Positions 35,881 to 45,031 are shown, counted from the stretch's first letter. The stretch: 64,000 nucleotides of DNA from Ferruginibacter sp. HRS2-29 (GCF_024343615.1 NZ_RJUB01000001.1:124001-188000); one strand, 5' to 3'. Program-made: numbers and translations. The notes: a model not told the origin generated them from the sequence alone.

Positions 35881-36432
35881 ATGAAACTTTACTCACACCG
35901 CATCTACTCGCTTAAAGAAGCCTACCAGGCTATCCACGAATTTTTTAGTACCTACCATCTTCATGAAGCCCTTGAAGATCTTGACAGGATGTATACCTGG
36001 GCATGCAAAGAGAAGTATTATAAAAAGACCGCACCAAGTAATATTCTTTTTCATTCTCAACAGTTGCATCGGTTGTTTTCGGCTGCAGAAATTATCAGCT
36101 ACAGCACGGGTAAAAAAATATCACCGGTACTATTTCATCAGACCGCCGATAAACCTCTACCAGAGCATTACGCTGGCGGCTGGGCAGAGCGTAGCGAATG
36201 GGAATGTTTCCCAAGGCATTTAAGCGCAGAAGAATACCTGAATCCTTATTGGGCTTTGGATAAGATTACTGAGATACCCTTATGGGAACAAGTGCTGCAG
36301 GAACTTACGGAAGCAGCATTGAGTACTGGTACTGTTGAGGGATGGTATCCAATAGAAACAGTGATACAATGGAAGGAGATAATGACGCAGATTGTCGAAG
36401 GAGCATGGTTAGTGGAGATAAGAGAAGGTTAG
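35881..36432 (+). CDS. Hypothetical protein
   Basis: 183 residues, soluble, rich in Trp, Tyr and Glu (HYAGGWAERSEWECFPRHLS). An N-terminal helical segment (SLKEAYQAIHEFFSTYHLHE) precedes a region with several His. No signal peptide, no recognised domain. It begins immediately after a hairpin-forming sequence that would place its translation start at the foot of the stem. Confidence 0.5.
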   Translation: MKLYSHRIYSLKEAYQAIHEFFSTYHLHEALEDLDRMYTWACKEKYYKKTAPSNILFHSQQLHRLFSAAEIISYSTGKKISPVLFHQTADKPLPEHYAGGWAERSEWECFPRHLSAEEYLNPYWALDKITEIPLWEQVLQELTEAALSTGTVEGWYPIETVIQWKEIMTQIVEGAWLVEIREG

Positions 36433-36458
36433 CACCGACTCAAAAATCAAAAATTTAC

Positions 36459-36507
36459 AAATATACCCCGAAATACTAAATAGTTTAGTATTTCGGTGGT
36501 ATATTTG
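36459..36507 (+). promoter_or_regulatory. Operator-like dyad overlapping the promoter of the AT-rich operon
   Basis: CCGAAATACTAAA (36468-36480), TAG, and its exact complement TTTAGTATTTCGG (36484-36496), extended outward by AAATATACC / GGTATATTT with one extra base, make a dyad of about 48 bp. The right arm contains TATATTTG (36500-36507), a full match to the Bacteroidota -7 box TAnnTTTG, 42 nt before the first gene of the operon. A protein bound here would block initiation. A terminator role for the upstream gene is the alternative. Confidence 0.65.
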
Positions 36508-36549
36508 GCTTTTAAAGATTTTACGATTATTTGATTATAAATTTACACC

Positions 36550-38493
36550 ATGGGACGACCGTTTGCTTCTGAAATTCAGAAACTTGAAGACACATTTTCC
36601 TGGGCAATGACCCAGGATATTTCGAATTTACACTTCGAACTTTTTGAGAACTTGGCAACACCACTTTTTATAGTCGGATCTGGTGGCTCCTTAAGTGCTT
36701 GTAGTTATCTCGCTTCTTTATATCAACAACAAGGGATGATGGCAAAAGCAATTACACCAATGGAATTATTTTATTCCCGCGATGCAATACGTAATTCAAA
36801 TGTTATGTTTATCAGCGCCAGTGGAAGAAATACTGATATTCTATTTTCGTACAAAATAGCAAGTGAATCTGAACCATCTAAACTATTTAGTTTATGTATG
36901 AAGCTTAATAGTCCGTTAAGTAAATTAGCGTCCACAATTTCGACTAGTCGACACTTTGAATTTCACTTACCTTCAGGCAAAGATGGTTTTTTAGCAACTA
37001 ATAGTTTAATGGCATTTTATGCTATTTTATATAAAACCTTCAATTTAGGTAATTCATTTACAGCAGATATCTTAAGAGAGGACGAAATTTTCAACAATGC
37101 TATCAGCGAATTTTTCAAGCAAGTCAATCATGAATATACATTCGTCGTCCTATATGGTGGTTGGGGCCATTCGATAGCTGTAGATTTAGAATCTAAGTTA
37201 GCAGAAGCTGGTCTCGCTAATATTTTATTTTCTGACTACAGAAATTTTGGACATGGAAGGCACAATTGGTTTGATAAACGGAATAATAATTCCGCGATAA
37301 TTGCTCTTGTTACACCTCAAGAGAAAGATTTAGCCATAAAAACAATTGATTTATTGCCCAATGGCATACCTCGTTTATTAATTTCTTCAGAATTAGACAA
37401 TTCTCTTTCGAGTATAGAATTATTAAGAAAAGCCTTTCTTTTTATCAATAAGTTAGGGGATCAACAAGGAATTGATCCTGGTAGACCAGGAGTACCCGCA
37501 TATGGTTCCAAACTATATCACTTAAATTATAAAAAAATATACGGAGTTACTAAGCACGTTTTCAGTAAGAATAAGGAAGTTGCCATTTTACGAAAAAGCG
37601 GATTTTCCTCGCTAAAAAATTTTAGAACAGAAGAATTAAATTACTGGAGTAAATATTACGATTCATTTGTTAAAAGACTTACAAGTATTGAATACGGGGC
37701 TATTATTTTTGATTATGATGGAACACTTTGTTCCGCTAAAGAACGCTTTACTGGTGTCAATAAGAAAATTGGCGAATATCTCAATACGCTTCTATCTTGG
37801 GGTATTATTATTGGGATCGCTACGGGTCGAGGCAAATCTGTAAGAGAAGATTTGGAAAAAATTGTTCAAAAAAAATATTGGGATCAGGTTTTAATTGGAT
37901 ATTATAATTGTAGTGATATCGGAAACCTGTCACAAATTGAAATCCCTAATAAAAATATAAAACCAGACATTACCTTAAAGAGAATTTTCAATCGGTTGAT
38001 TGAAGAAGAATTTTTATATCCTATAACCCCTGAATTAAAACCTCACCAAATTACGATTGAAATCTGTGATAAAGAAAACTGGCAGAAAGTTCGACAAAGT
38101 GTAATAGATTTTATCATTTCTTTAAATGAACAAAATATTCAAGTGTTAGAATCTTCTCACTCCATGGATGTAATAAATCAAAAAAATACAAATAAACTAA
38201 ATATTATAAAAGAATGTACTACTTTAGTTAACGAAAGTAAGCTTGCCAGAAATATTTTATGTATTGGTGATAAAGGTAGATGGCCGGGAAATGACCATCA
38301 GCTTTTATCTACGCCTCACTCTTTAAGTGTTGATGAAGTGTCAGCTTCCAAAGATTCTTGTTGGAATCTTGCTGAACCAAGTGTAAAAAATATTCTTGCG
38401 ACTCAATATTATTTGTCCTTGATGAAAAAAAGTTCTGAAGGGTTTAGATTTAACTATTATGAGATCAATTCTCGCGGAAAAGTTACTAATTAA
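36550..38493 (+). CDS. SIS-SIS-HAD fusion protein
   Basis: 647 residues. Residues ~30-300 are a tandem sugar-isomerase (SIS) pair: lobe one with GSGGS (43-47) and SASGRN (89-94), lobe two with YGGWGHSIAVDLESKL and NFGHGRH (~202-238). Residues ~380-600 are a HAD phosphatase: DYDGT (D388, D390), TGR (425-427), K549 and GDKGRWPGND (573-582) with a C2-type cap between. SIS domains isomerise or bind phosphosugars and Cof-type HAD enzymes remove phosphate, so this fusion likely processes a sugar phosphate. It heads a five-gene AT-rich operon. Complete motifs suggest an active enzyme; the substrate is unknown. Confidence 0.8.
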   Translation: MGRPFASEIQKLEDTFSWAMTQDISNLHFELFENLATPLFIVGSGGSLSACSYLASLYQQQGMMAKAITPMELFYSRDAIRNSNVMFISASGRNTDILFSYKIASESEPSKLFSLCMKLNSPLSKLASTISTSRHFEFHLPSGKDGFLATNSLMAFYAILYKTFNLGNSFTADILREDEIFNNAISEFFKQVNHEYTFVVLYGGWGHSIAVDLESKLAEAGLANILFSDYRNFGHGRHNWFDKRNNNSAIIALVTPQEKDLAIKTIDLLPNGIPRLLISSELDNSLSSIELLRKAFLFINKLGDQQGIDPGRPGVPAYGSKLYHLNYKKIYGVTKHVFSKNKEVAILRKSGFSSLKNFRTEELNYWSKYYDSFVKRLTSIEYGAIIFDYDGTLCSAKERFTGVNKKIGEYLNTLLSWGIIIGIATGRGKSVREDLEKIVQKKYWDQVLIGYYNCSDIGNLSQIEIPNKNIKPDITLKRIFNRLIEEEFLYPITPELKPHQITIEICDKENWQKVRQSVIDFIISLNEQNIQVLESSHSMDVINQKNTNKLNIIKECTTLVNESKLARNILCIGDKGRWPGNDHQLLSTPHSLSVDEVSASKDSCWNLAEPSVKNILATQYYLSLMKKSSEGFRFNYYEINSRGKVTN

Positions 38494-38497
38494 AGTT

Positions 38498-39559
38498 ATG
38501 AATTGGTCGGCCGAAGAAGTAGCCCAAGAAAGGCCCCTTATACAAGCTATGGCCAATCTCAAGTATGATGAATATCAACAATTCTCACCAGGAATAAGAT
38601 TCACCGAAAGTCTAGCGCAATGGCTAAGCCAGTTTGATTCAAAAGAACGTGAATATGCATATTCCTTTATTAAAGAAAATCTAATATTTATTACTGCTGA
38701 TCAAATTACACATCTAGTCAATATCTGCTTTGCTCAAAAAATTAATCCTTGGTTATTGCGAAAGGTATCGTTAAAAACAACTATTCCTTTTTACTTAGTC
38801 ACTAAGCTTCGAAATCATATTAGTTACAAAGAGATTTTAAGAAAGTCCCTATTTCTGGGCGTCAGTGATGGCGCCAAGATCGATTTACTACGACGCAGCA
38901 GCGGTATTAGTAATGAGCAAGTATTTTCTTCATATTTTATCTCATCAGAGAAAAAAGATGATTTGTTATCAGAGTTAGAAAAAGACGGATTTTCAGGGAA
39001 ATTCCAAAGCGTTTATTTAATTGATGATTTTACAGGTAGCGGACTAAGTTATGCGAGAACAGAAGACGGTGTGTTAACAGGAAAAATTATTAAATTTTTA
39101 AGATTAATCTTCAACATTCAAATCGCCGAAAACAAGGTATCGGTACTTTCGGAATTGATAGACAGTTCATCTTTCGACCTTCACATAATTTTTTATATTG
39201 CCAGAAGAGATTCTTTAAACTATTTAGAAAAACAGATAAAAGAGTGGCAGCAAATAAATTCCCTGCATTTTGAATTTTCCGTTGATGCGATTCAAGTGAT
39301 AGAAGATGTATTTGAAAGTGAAGCAAAATCTAATAAGGACTTATTAGACATTTCCAAAAAGTATATTACAAGTGAGATATTAGATAGACATTTCAAGAAG
39401 GGAAAGCACTTACATTATTATTTAGGTTTTGACGAATGCGCATTACCATTAGTTCTACACCACAATACTCCTAACAATTCATTACCAATTCTATGGTGGT
39501 ATCCTGAGAATGACCAATTTCGAGGAATATTCCCAAGAGTGACAAGACATAGAGAATGA
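38498..39559 (+). CDS. Phosphoribosyltransferase-like protein (PRTase-CE type)
   Basis: 353 residues from ATG 38498, 4 nt after the SIS-HAD stop; an in-frame start at 38459 would overlap that gene. An N-terminal helical domain (LKYDEYQQFSPGIRFTESLA, QWLSQF) leads to the PRPP-binding loop VYLIDDFTGSGLSY (172-185), the type I phosphoribosyltransferase motif. The C-terminal region holds LPLVLHHNTPNNSLPILWW, a segment I associate from memory with a family labelled PRTase-CE, found in predicted conflict systems. It may add a base to a sugar phosphate, or use the fold as a sensor or effector. It ends with a 4-nt ATGA overlap to the ATPase gene. Confidence 0.7.
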   Translation: MNWSAEEVAQERPLIQAMANLKYDEYQQFSPGIRFTESLAQWLSQFDSKEREYAYSFIKENLIFITADQITHLVNICFAQKINPWLLRKVSLKTTIPFYLVTKLRNHISYKEILRKSLFLGVSDGAKIDLLRRSSGISNEQVFSSYFISSEKKDDLLSELEKDGFSGKFQSVYLIDDFTGSGLSYARTEDGVLTGKIIKFLRLIFNIQIAENKVSVLSELIDSSSFDLHIIFYIARRDSLNYLEKQIKEWQQINSLHFEFSVDAIQVIEDVFESEAKSNKDLLDISKKYITSEILDRHFKKGKHLHYYLGFDECALPLVLHHNTPNNSLPILWWYPENDQFRGIFPRVTRHRE

Positions 39560-41436
39560 GCAACAGATATAGAAATCCTTTTAAAATAAGGGCTACAGAA
39601 AAACTAGAAACAGAAAATAACTTTTTGAAAATGTACAGCCCGTACATTCTCGATGAACTATTGGAAAAAAATACTGACGGAAAATTATGGAATAACATTC
39701 TTTTCATTAGAAGTTCACCAGGAGCTGGGAAAACGTCTATTTTAAAAATATTTGAACCTTATAGTTTACTTACTTTATCTAATAATAAATCGGCAGCCTA
39801 TTACAAAGAAATTTTAGACTACCTTAAAAAATTAGACATAATTGATAATTCAGGAAAAATTTATCTTATTGGCGTATACATTAGCTGTGCTAGAAATTAT
39901 GAAGTGATAGAGGACTTAGATGTTTCTGAAGGTGAAAAGAAAAATATGTTTTTTGCTCTTATCAATTCTCGTGTAATTCTATCAACTTTGCGCTCCATAC
40001 TTAATTTGTATCCTACATTAACTTTAGATGATATATCGATAAACGCTTCTCCATTTGATTACTCATTTTTAGATTTACAATTTCCTATTAGTGGAACCGA
40101 GCTGTTTTCCTGGGCTGCGGAAATCGAAAGAAATGTCTTTCGTGCGATAGATAGTTTTTTGCCGATTAAAAACCGTATTAATGGGCACAATGAATTATTC
40201 GCCTTTAGTTTAATGCAACCCTCAAATCTATTTCTCCAAGGCAATCCCTACCAGGGGAAAGTTTTGTTCATGTTTGACGATGCTCATAAGTTAAATAAAT
40301 CACAGCGAGAATTTCTAATAAGATATTTAACCATCCAGCGATCGGCAAACAATATATGGATTGCAGAAAGACTAGATGCATTCGATGTTGAAAGGAATTT
40401 AGGCTCTTTTATCAAAAGAGACTATGATGAAATAAATTTAGAAGAAGTTTGGCAGGGAACCAATAAGTTTAAAACAATTGTTGCAAATATTGCTGATAAA
40501 AGAGCAATGATGTCATCTGAAAATGTAACTTCTTTCCAAGATTTTTTAGAAGATCATTTGAAAGAAATTAATTTTGAAGAAAAGTTCATTTCTTCATTTA
40601 AAAAATCAGAAGAGAAAATAAACTCAATGGTTTCGCTCGGACCTAAGTTCGAACAGTGGATTGCATATTTTAATAATTATAGCCAGCAACTGACGTCTTA
40701 TGATAAACTGATTTTAGCTAAACAGATAGAAATAATAATTGCTCGAACAATTGGCAAGGCACAACTGGCATTCGATTTTCCTCTTATTGAAGAAGAGTTA
40801 AAACAAAAATTGGGAGGTGAAATTTTATCGGCAGCTATCCTTTTTGCTTCAATTGAAAATAAGATACCTTATTATTATGGATTTGAAAATCTAGTAAAGC
40901 TCTCATCAAACAACATTGAACAATTTTTATCCTTTGCTGGAGATTTGTACGAAATAATGCTTTCCCGGAAAATTTCAGATAAAAATATAAGCTTAGATGC
41001 TTCTGAACAGGAAAAACTTCTGAGGAAGATTGCTGATAGTAAATGGAATGAACAAATAAGATTACTTCCGTATTCTGATATTGTTTTAAAATTTCTAAAT
41101 AATTTGTCAGTTTTTTTTCAAAAAGAAACCTATAAACCAAACGCTCCATATGCTCCAGGAGTCACAGGTTTTTCTATAAAAGAAAACAAAGAAAACAAAC
41201 TTATCGAAAATGAACATTGGAAGGAAGACAAAGTGTTTTTACCATTAGTTAATGTTATCTCAACTTGCTTAGCATATAATATTTTAGAAAAAAGAATTAC
41301 CAAGCAAGGAAAGGAAAATCAACAATGGACTATCTATTATTTAAATCGCTGGATATGTCTACGCTACAACCTGCCCTTTTCCTATGGGGGATTTCGTCAT
41401 CGATATCCCTCTGAACTACTAAAATGGACAAAATAA
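39556..41436 (+). CDS. ORC/CDC6-type AAA ATPase
   Basis: 626 residues. Walker A SSPGAGKTS (53-61), Walker B VLFMFDDAHKL (236-246), then a sensor-like NIWIAERLDAF (~266-276). The layout NPF..RATEKL at the N-terminus and the long insert between Walker A and B agree with proteins annotated as ORC-CDC6 family AAA ATPases in bacterial conflict loci (recalled). The C-terminal ~300 residues are helical with a final WIxLRYxLPFSYGGFRxR block that may be a winged-helix or partner-binding part. It probably provides NTP-driven switching or nucleic-acid recognition for the operon. Confidence 0.75.
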   Translation: MSNRYRNPFKIRATEKLETENNFLKMYSPYILDELLEKNTDGKLWNNILFIRSSPGAGKTSILKIFEPYSLLTLSNNKSAAYYKEILDYLKKLDIIDNSGKIYLIGVYISCARNYEVIEDLDVSEGEKKNMFFALINSRVILSTLRSILNLYPTLTLDDISINASPFDYSFLDLQFPISGTELFSWAAEIERNVFRAIDSFLPIKNRINGHNELFAFSLMQPSNLFLQGNPYQGKVLFMFDDAHKLNKSQREFLIRYLTIQRSANNIWIAERLDAFDVERNLGSFIKRDYDEINLEEVWQGTNKFKTIVANIADKRAMMSSENVTSFQDFLEDHLKEINFEEKFISSFKKSEEKINSMVSLGPKFEQWIAYFNNYSQQLTSYDKLILAKQIEIIIARTIGKAQLAFDFPLIEEELKQKLGGEILSAAILFASIENKIPYYYGFENLVKLSSNNIEQFLSFAGDLYEIMLSRKISDKNISLDASEQEKLLRKIADSKWNEQIRLLPYSDIVLKFLNNLSVFFQKETYKPNAPYAPGVTGFSIKENKENKLIENEHWKEDKVFLPLVNVISTCLAYNILEKRITKQGKENQQWTIYYLNRWICLRYNLPFSYGGFRHRYPSELLKWTK

Positions 41437-41437
41437 T

Positions 41438-42568
41438 ATGAATAATTTCCGTTGGAATCCCTATGTATTATTAGAAGGAAAGGATGTTAAAGATTGTTTT
41501 TCTCAACATTTTACTTCAAAGAGTAAAGTTCTTATAATCATGAGCAAAGGTTTCGATATAAGAATGAACATAACTCTAACTGAGTTGTTACATAATAACT
41601 CAGATTTAGATATTACTTGTCTACTTATAACTTTCGATGAAGGTTCAGATTCATTTTCGCATAACTATAAAACAATGGTTGACGAAAACATTGCTGAACT
41701 CAATTCCCTATTACCCCCAGATAAAATTATTATAAAACAAATCCAACTCTGGCAACAAGCTGGGAGGAGTAAAAGGAGAGTTGGTGATCGAAAGGCAGCT
41801 AAAATAATTGATGACATTGACATCTCGAATTACACAGATATAATTGTAGATATAAGCGCTTTGCCCAGGGGCATTTATTTTTCTATGATTGGCAAACTTC
41901 TGACACTGATTGATTCTGATATAAAATACGCTAAAACTAATCTACTCATAACGGTTGCGGAAAATCCGGCTCTTGATAAAGCTACAAAAGATGAAACGCC
42001 TGATGAAGAATTAAATTTCCTTCATGGCTTCGGAGGTGAAATTGACCGATCTTCAACTGATAGTTTTGAACCCCTAATCTGGATGCCAATCTTAGGAGAA
42101 GAAAAATTACCACACATTCAAAAAGCTTACAGTTATCTTGCACCCAACGAGACATGTCCCATATTCCCATTTCCTAGCAGAGATCCCAGGAGACCGGATA
42201 GTTTGATGATTCAATATCATTCATTACTTTTTGATGAGATTGGTGTTGAAAAGCAAAATATTATGTATGTTCCTGAGCAAAATCCATTTGAAGCATATAT
42301 GATCTTAAGCACAGCAATCCAGAACTACAAAAAGTCTTTAAAAGAAATAGGCGAATGTAAAGCTGTTTTGTCCACATTTTCCAGCAAATTGTTATCAATT
42401 GGCACCCTTATGGCAGCATATGAATTAAAGGTAAAAGACATTGGGGTTGGAGTTTTAAACGTAGATTCTCATGGATATAAACTTGACGAAAATATAAATC
42501 TAGCAGATATGAAAAAGGAAAGCAAACTTTTTGTAATTTGGCTAGCCGGTGAACCTTATCAACAATAA
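41438..42568 (+). CDS. Unknown two-domain Rossmann-like protein of the operon
   Basis: 376 residues, 1 nt after the ATPase gene. The N-terminal half has alternating strands and helices (KVLIIMSKGFDIRMNITLTE, DIIVDISALPRGIYFSMIGK), and the C-terminal half has a second such unit (VLSTFSSKLLSIGTLMAAYE, VKDIGVGVLNVD). The strand-turn VDIS.LPRG..fsmi recalls, weakly, the D-T-G-G-rich turn of CARF-type nucleotide sensors, but I cannot assign it. Charged loops (RSKRRVGDRK) suggest an anionic ligand. It is always expected to act with its neighbours, given the tight spacing. Confidence 0.6.
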   Translation: MNNFRWNPYVLLEGKDVKDCFSQHFTSKSKVLIIMSKGFDIRMNITLTELLHNNSDLDITCLLITFDEGSDSFSHNYKTMVDENIAELNSLLPPDKIIIKQIQLWQQAGRSKRRVGDRKAAKIIDDIDISNYTDIIVDISALPRGIYFSMIGKLLTLIDSDIKYAKTNLLITVAENPALDKATKDETPDEELNFLHGFGGEIDRSSTDSFEPLIWMPILGEEKLPHIQKAYSYLAPNETCPIFPFPSRDPRRPDSLMIQYHSLLFDEIGVEKQNIMYVPEQNPFEAYMILSTAIQNYKKSLKEIGECKAVLSTFSSKLLSIGTLMAAYELKVKDIGVGVLNVDSHGYKLDENINLADMKKESKLFVIWLAGEPYQQ

Positions 42569-42577
42569 TTTTATAGA

Positions 42578-43618
42578 ATGAAACATAAATCAAATCCGGT
42601 CTGCATTGGTGCCGGATTAGTAGCTTTGGATGTAATTATAAGTGACACAAATGATACCCCTACTCAATTTTTAGCTGGAGGTTCCTGTGGTAATGTAAAT
42701 GCTATTTTAGGATTTTTAGGATGGTCTTCATACCCCATAGCCAGATTATCAAAAACTGTAGCAACAGAACTTCTACTTGCGGATCTGCATAATTGGAAAG
42801 TCAATTCCGATTTAATAAGCGTTTCTGACGATGGAAGCACACCGATAATCATTCATAGAATTTTAAAAGATAGAAAGGGGTTTCCTAAGCATAGATTTGA
42901 ATTTAGAAATCCTGAAGATGGAAAATATCTCCCATCATATAAACCCTGCCTTGCCAAATCTGTAGATTCTATCTTTAATACTAGAAAAAAAACCGATATC
43001 TTTTACTTTGATCGGATAAACAGAGCTTCAATAGAACTCGCTAAACTTTACAAAACTGAAGGCGCAATTATTTTTTTTGAGCCTTCGAGTGCTAAAGATA
43101 TCAAAGGTTTTACAGAATGCTTAGAGGTTGCAGATATTGTAAAGTTTTCATCTGATAGAATTACTAACTACTCAGAATTATTTGAAAAATGCAGAGTCAA
43201 ATTAGAAATAGAAACTTTAGGTGAAAAAGGATTGCAATATAGGAGATCAATGGAAAAGAAATGGCATTCGGTTAATGGCTATTCTATTGACAATCTCGTT
43301 GATGCCGCTGGAGCAGGTGATTGGTGTACAGCTGGAGTTATAAATACTCTTTACAATTTAAATAAAAATATAGATTTCATTAGTAATAAAGAGATTGTAA
43401 AATCACTTCGTTTTGGCCAAGCATTAAGTGCACTAAATTGTACTTATGAGGGGGCTCGGGGTTTAATGTATAATATATCTAGAAGTGAAATGCTTTCTTA
43501 TATTCTAAATATAGTTGAATCACATGAGCAAGTAGAGCTAATAAAGAATGATTTTACCTCCGAATATAATATTAAAAAGACAAGTCGTAAAATCTCATCG
43601 TTGTATAAAACATTGTAA
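42578..43618 (+). CDS. PfkB-family carbohydrate/nucleoside kinase
   Basis: 346 residues. The N-terminal PfkB signature FLAGGSCGNVNAILGFLGW is at 31-49. The C-terminal signature DAAGAGDW (242-249) has catalytic base D248. A middle FFEPSSAKD motif (167-174) is like that in ribokinase relatives. PfkB kinases phosphorylate sugars or nucleosides with ATP. As the last gene of the five-gene run it pairs chemically with the SIS isomerase, HAD phosphatase and PRTase, giving a plausible pathway to a sugar-phosphate or nucleoside-like product. Substrate unknown. Confidence 0.8.
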   Translation: MKHKSNPVCIGAGLVALDVIISDTNDTPTQFLAGGSCGNVNAILGFLGWSSYPIARLSKTVATELLLADLHNWKVNSDLISVSDDGSTPIIIHRILKDRKGFPKHRFEFRNPEDGKYLPSYKPCLAKSVDSIFNTRKKTDIFYFDRINRASIELAKLYKTEGAIIFFEPSSAKDIKGFTECLEVADIVKFSSDRITNYSELFEKCRVKLEIETLGEKGLQYRRSMEKKWHSVNGYSIDNLVDAAGAGDWCTAGVINTLYNLNKNIDFISNKEIVKSLRFGQALSALNCTYEGARGLMYNISRSEMLSYILNIVESHEQVELIKNDFTSEYNIKKTSRKISSLYKTL

Positions 43619-43636
43619 AACTTTATTAAACACCAA

Positions 43637-45031
43637 TCAATATTCTTTGAAAATAGTCACAGGATCCATAGATTTTAATCTTCCATAAAACTCTATTGCA
43701 TATCTATCAGTCATCCCCGCAACAAAATCACAAATTATTCTGTTTTTTCTGACTTCGTCAGTCGTAGCTACATAAAATGTAAAATTCTCTTTGGGCAAAA
43801 GCTTAGGATTTATTTGTATCGCTTTAAAGATACTTGTAACGATATCAAAACCTCTCAACTCACTTATTAGAATACGTGGTGAATTGACAATAAATTCATA
43901 AACAAAAAGCTTTAATGTTTCAACTTGAAGTAAGATATCGGGGTTAAATTTTACTTTTGACAATTGTGGAAAATCTGCGTTAAACTCAAACTCTATACCC
44001 CGGATAAATTTGCCAATTAAGTGGCTGCTCGTTTGAGTTCTTAGTCGACCCTCTTGGCCATAAGCTAAATTTAAGGAATAATAAAATTGATTAAAGAATT
44101 TGATCTGCTCCTGAGGTCCGAATGTTTTTACTTGTTCAGGGATGTCGGGGTAACCAAATAGAAAATAAATGATATCCTCGATTGTTTTGTATACGGTTTT
44201 CTCTGTCACCCCATCTATACCCCGTTTACCCAATTTTTCTGCGACCTTTTTAAAAATGGTTTCTGATACGCTTCGATCTTGTGAATAGATAAAATCAAAT
44301 AAAGTGTAGAATCCTGCTTTGAGACCATCTTCTAAGTCGAATACTGAATAAGCAATATCATCTGCCAAATCCATTATACCACATTCAATGGTCTTAAATT
44401 CTCCGGTATAATCAGGTTCATTTAAAACTGATTCCTTAATTTTTTTTATGAGTTCGCGATCTGATAAATAATATCCTTTAGAAAGTTTTTCATCATCTTC
44501 TCTTTTTAACGGTATCTCTTTATCATACTTTAATATTGCGGCTAGAGACCTCATAGTAAGATTTAGACCAACCCTATGTTCCTCCGGTTTAAACTTTTTT
44601 TCGAGTTTAGTCAAAACTCGAAGAGTTTGTGCATTACCTTCAAATCCACCGAAGCTTTTCATCATATCATCTAATGCGTGTTCACCTTTGTGCCCGAACG
44701 GAGGATGCCCGATGTCATGGGCTAATCCGGCAAATTCAAGAATATCAGTATTAATTTCAAAACCAAATTTCTTTAAATCTTCATTCTCGGAATTTAAACG
44801 AATTCCGATAGATTTTGCAATTTGTGCAACTTCTAATGAATGGGTTAATCGGCTTCGAAAGAAATCGGACTCTAGGCCAGGGTATAATTGTTGTTTCCCC
44901 TGTAAACGGCGAAAACTATGGCTGTGTAAAACCCTAGCATAATCGCGTCGATAACAAGTACGGTAACTCTCCTCCCCTAAAACAGATTCAGTCTCTTTCA
45001 GTATTTTTACTTCGTCTCCTTTTTGATACAT
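43637..45031 (-). CDS. dgt: dGTPase (deoxyguanosine triphosphate triphosphohydrolase), HD domain
   Basis: 464 residues. The HD metal site is complete: H64 (RLTHSLEV), H105-D106 (LAHDIGHPPFGHKGEHALD) and the late Asp in IMDLADDIAYSV (D221-D225 region). The N-terminal YRRDYARVLHSHSFRRLQGK is also typical of dGTPases. The enzyme hydrolyses dGTP (or other dNTPs) to the deoxynucleoside and triphosphate. It is convergent to the AT-rich operon with a gap of 18 bp and shares its base composition. dNTP depletion by such enzymes is a known anti-phage strategy, which makes its place here notable; a housekeeping role is also possible. Confidence 0.9.
   Translation of the reverse strand: MYQKGDEVKILKETESVLGEESYRTCYRRDYARVLHSHSFRRLQGKQQLYPGLESDFFRSRLTHSLEVAQIAKSIGIRLNSENEDLKKFGFEINTDILEFAGLAHDIGHPPFGHKGEHALDDMMKSFGGFEGNAQTLRVLTKLEKKFKPEEHRVGLNLTMRSLAAILKYDKEIPLKREDDEKLSKGYYLSDRELIKKIKESVLNEPDYTGEFKTIECGIMDLADDIAYSVFDLEDGLKAGFYTLFDFIYSQDRSVSETIFKKVAEKLGKRGIDGVTEKTVYKTIEDIIYFLFGYPDIPEQVKTFGPQEQIKFFNQFYYSLNLAYGQEGRLRTQTSSHLIGKFIRGIEFEFNADFPQLSKVKFNPDILLQVETLKLFVYEFIVNSPRILISELRGFDIVTSIFKAIQINPKLLPKENFTFYVATTDEVRKNRIICDFVAGMTDRYAIEFYGRLKSMDPVTIFKEY

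Noticed and set aside
27900..36432. Complete prophage or conjugative element
   Set aside because: No integrase, terminase, capsid, portal, Tra or relaxase genes are present; only lysis-like and regulator genes occur.
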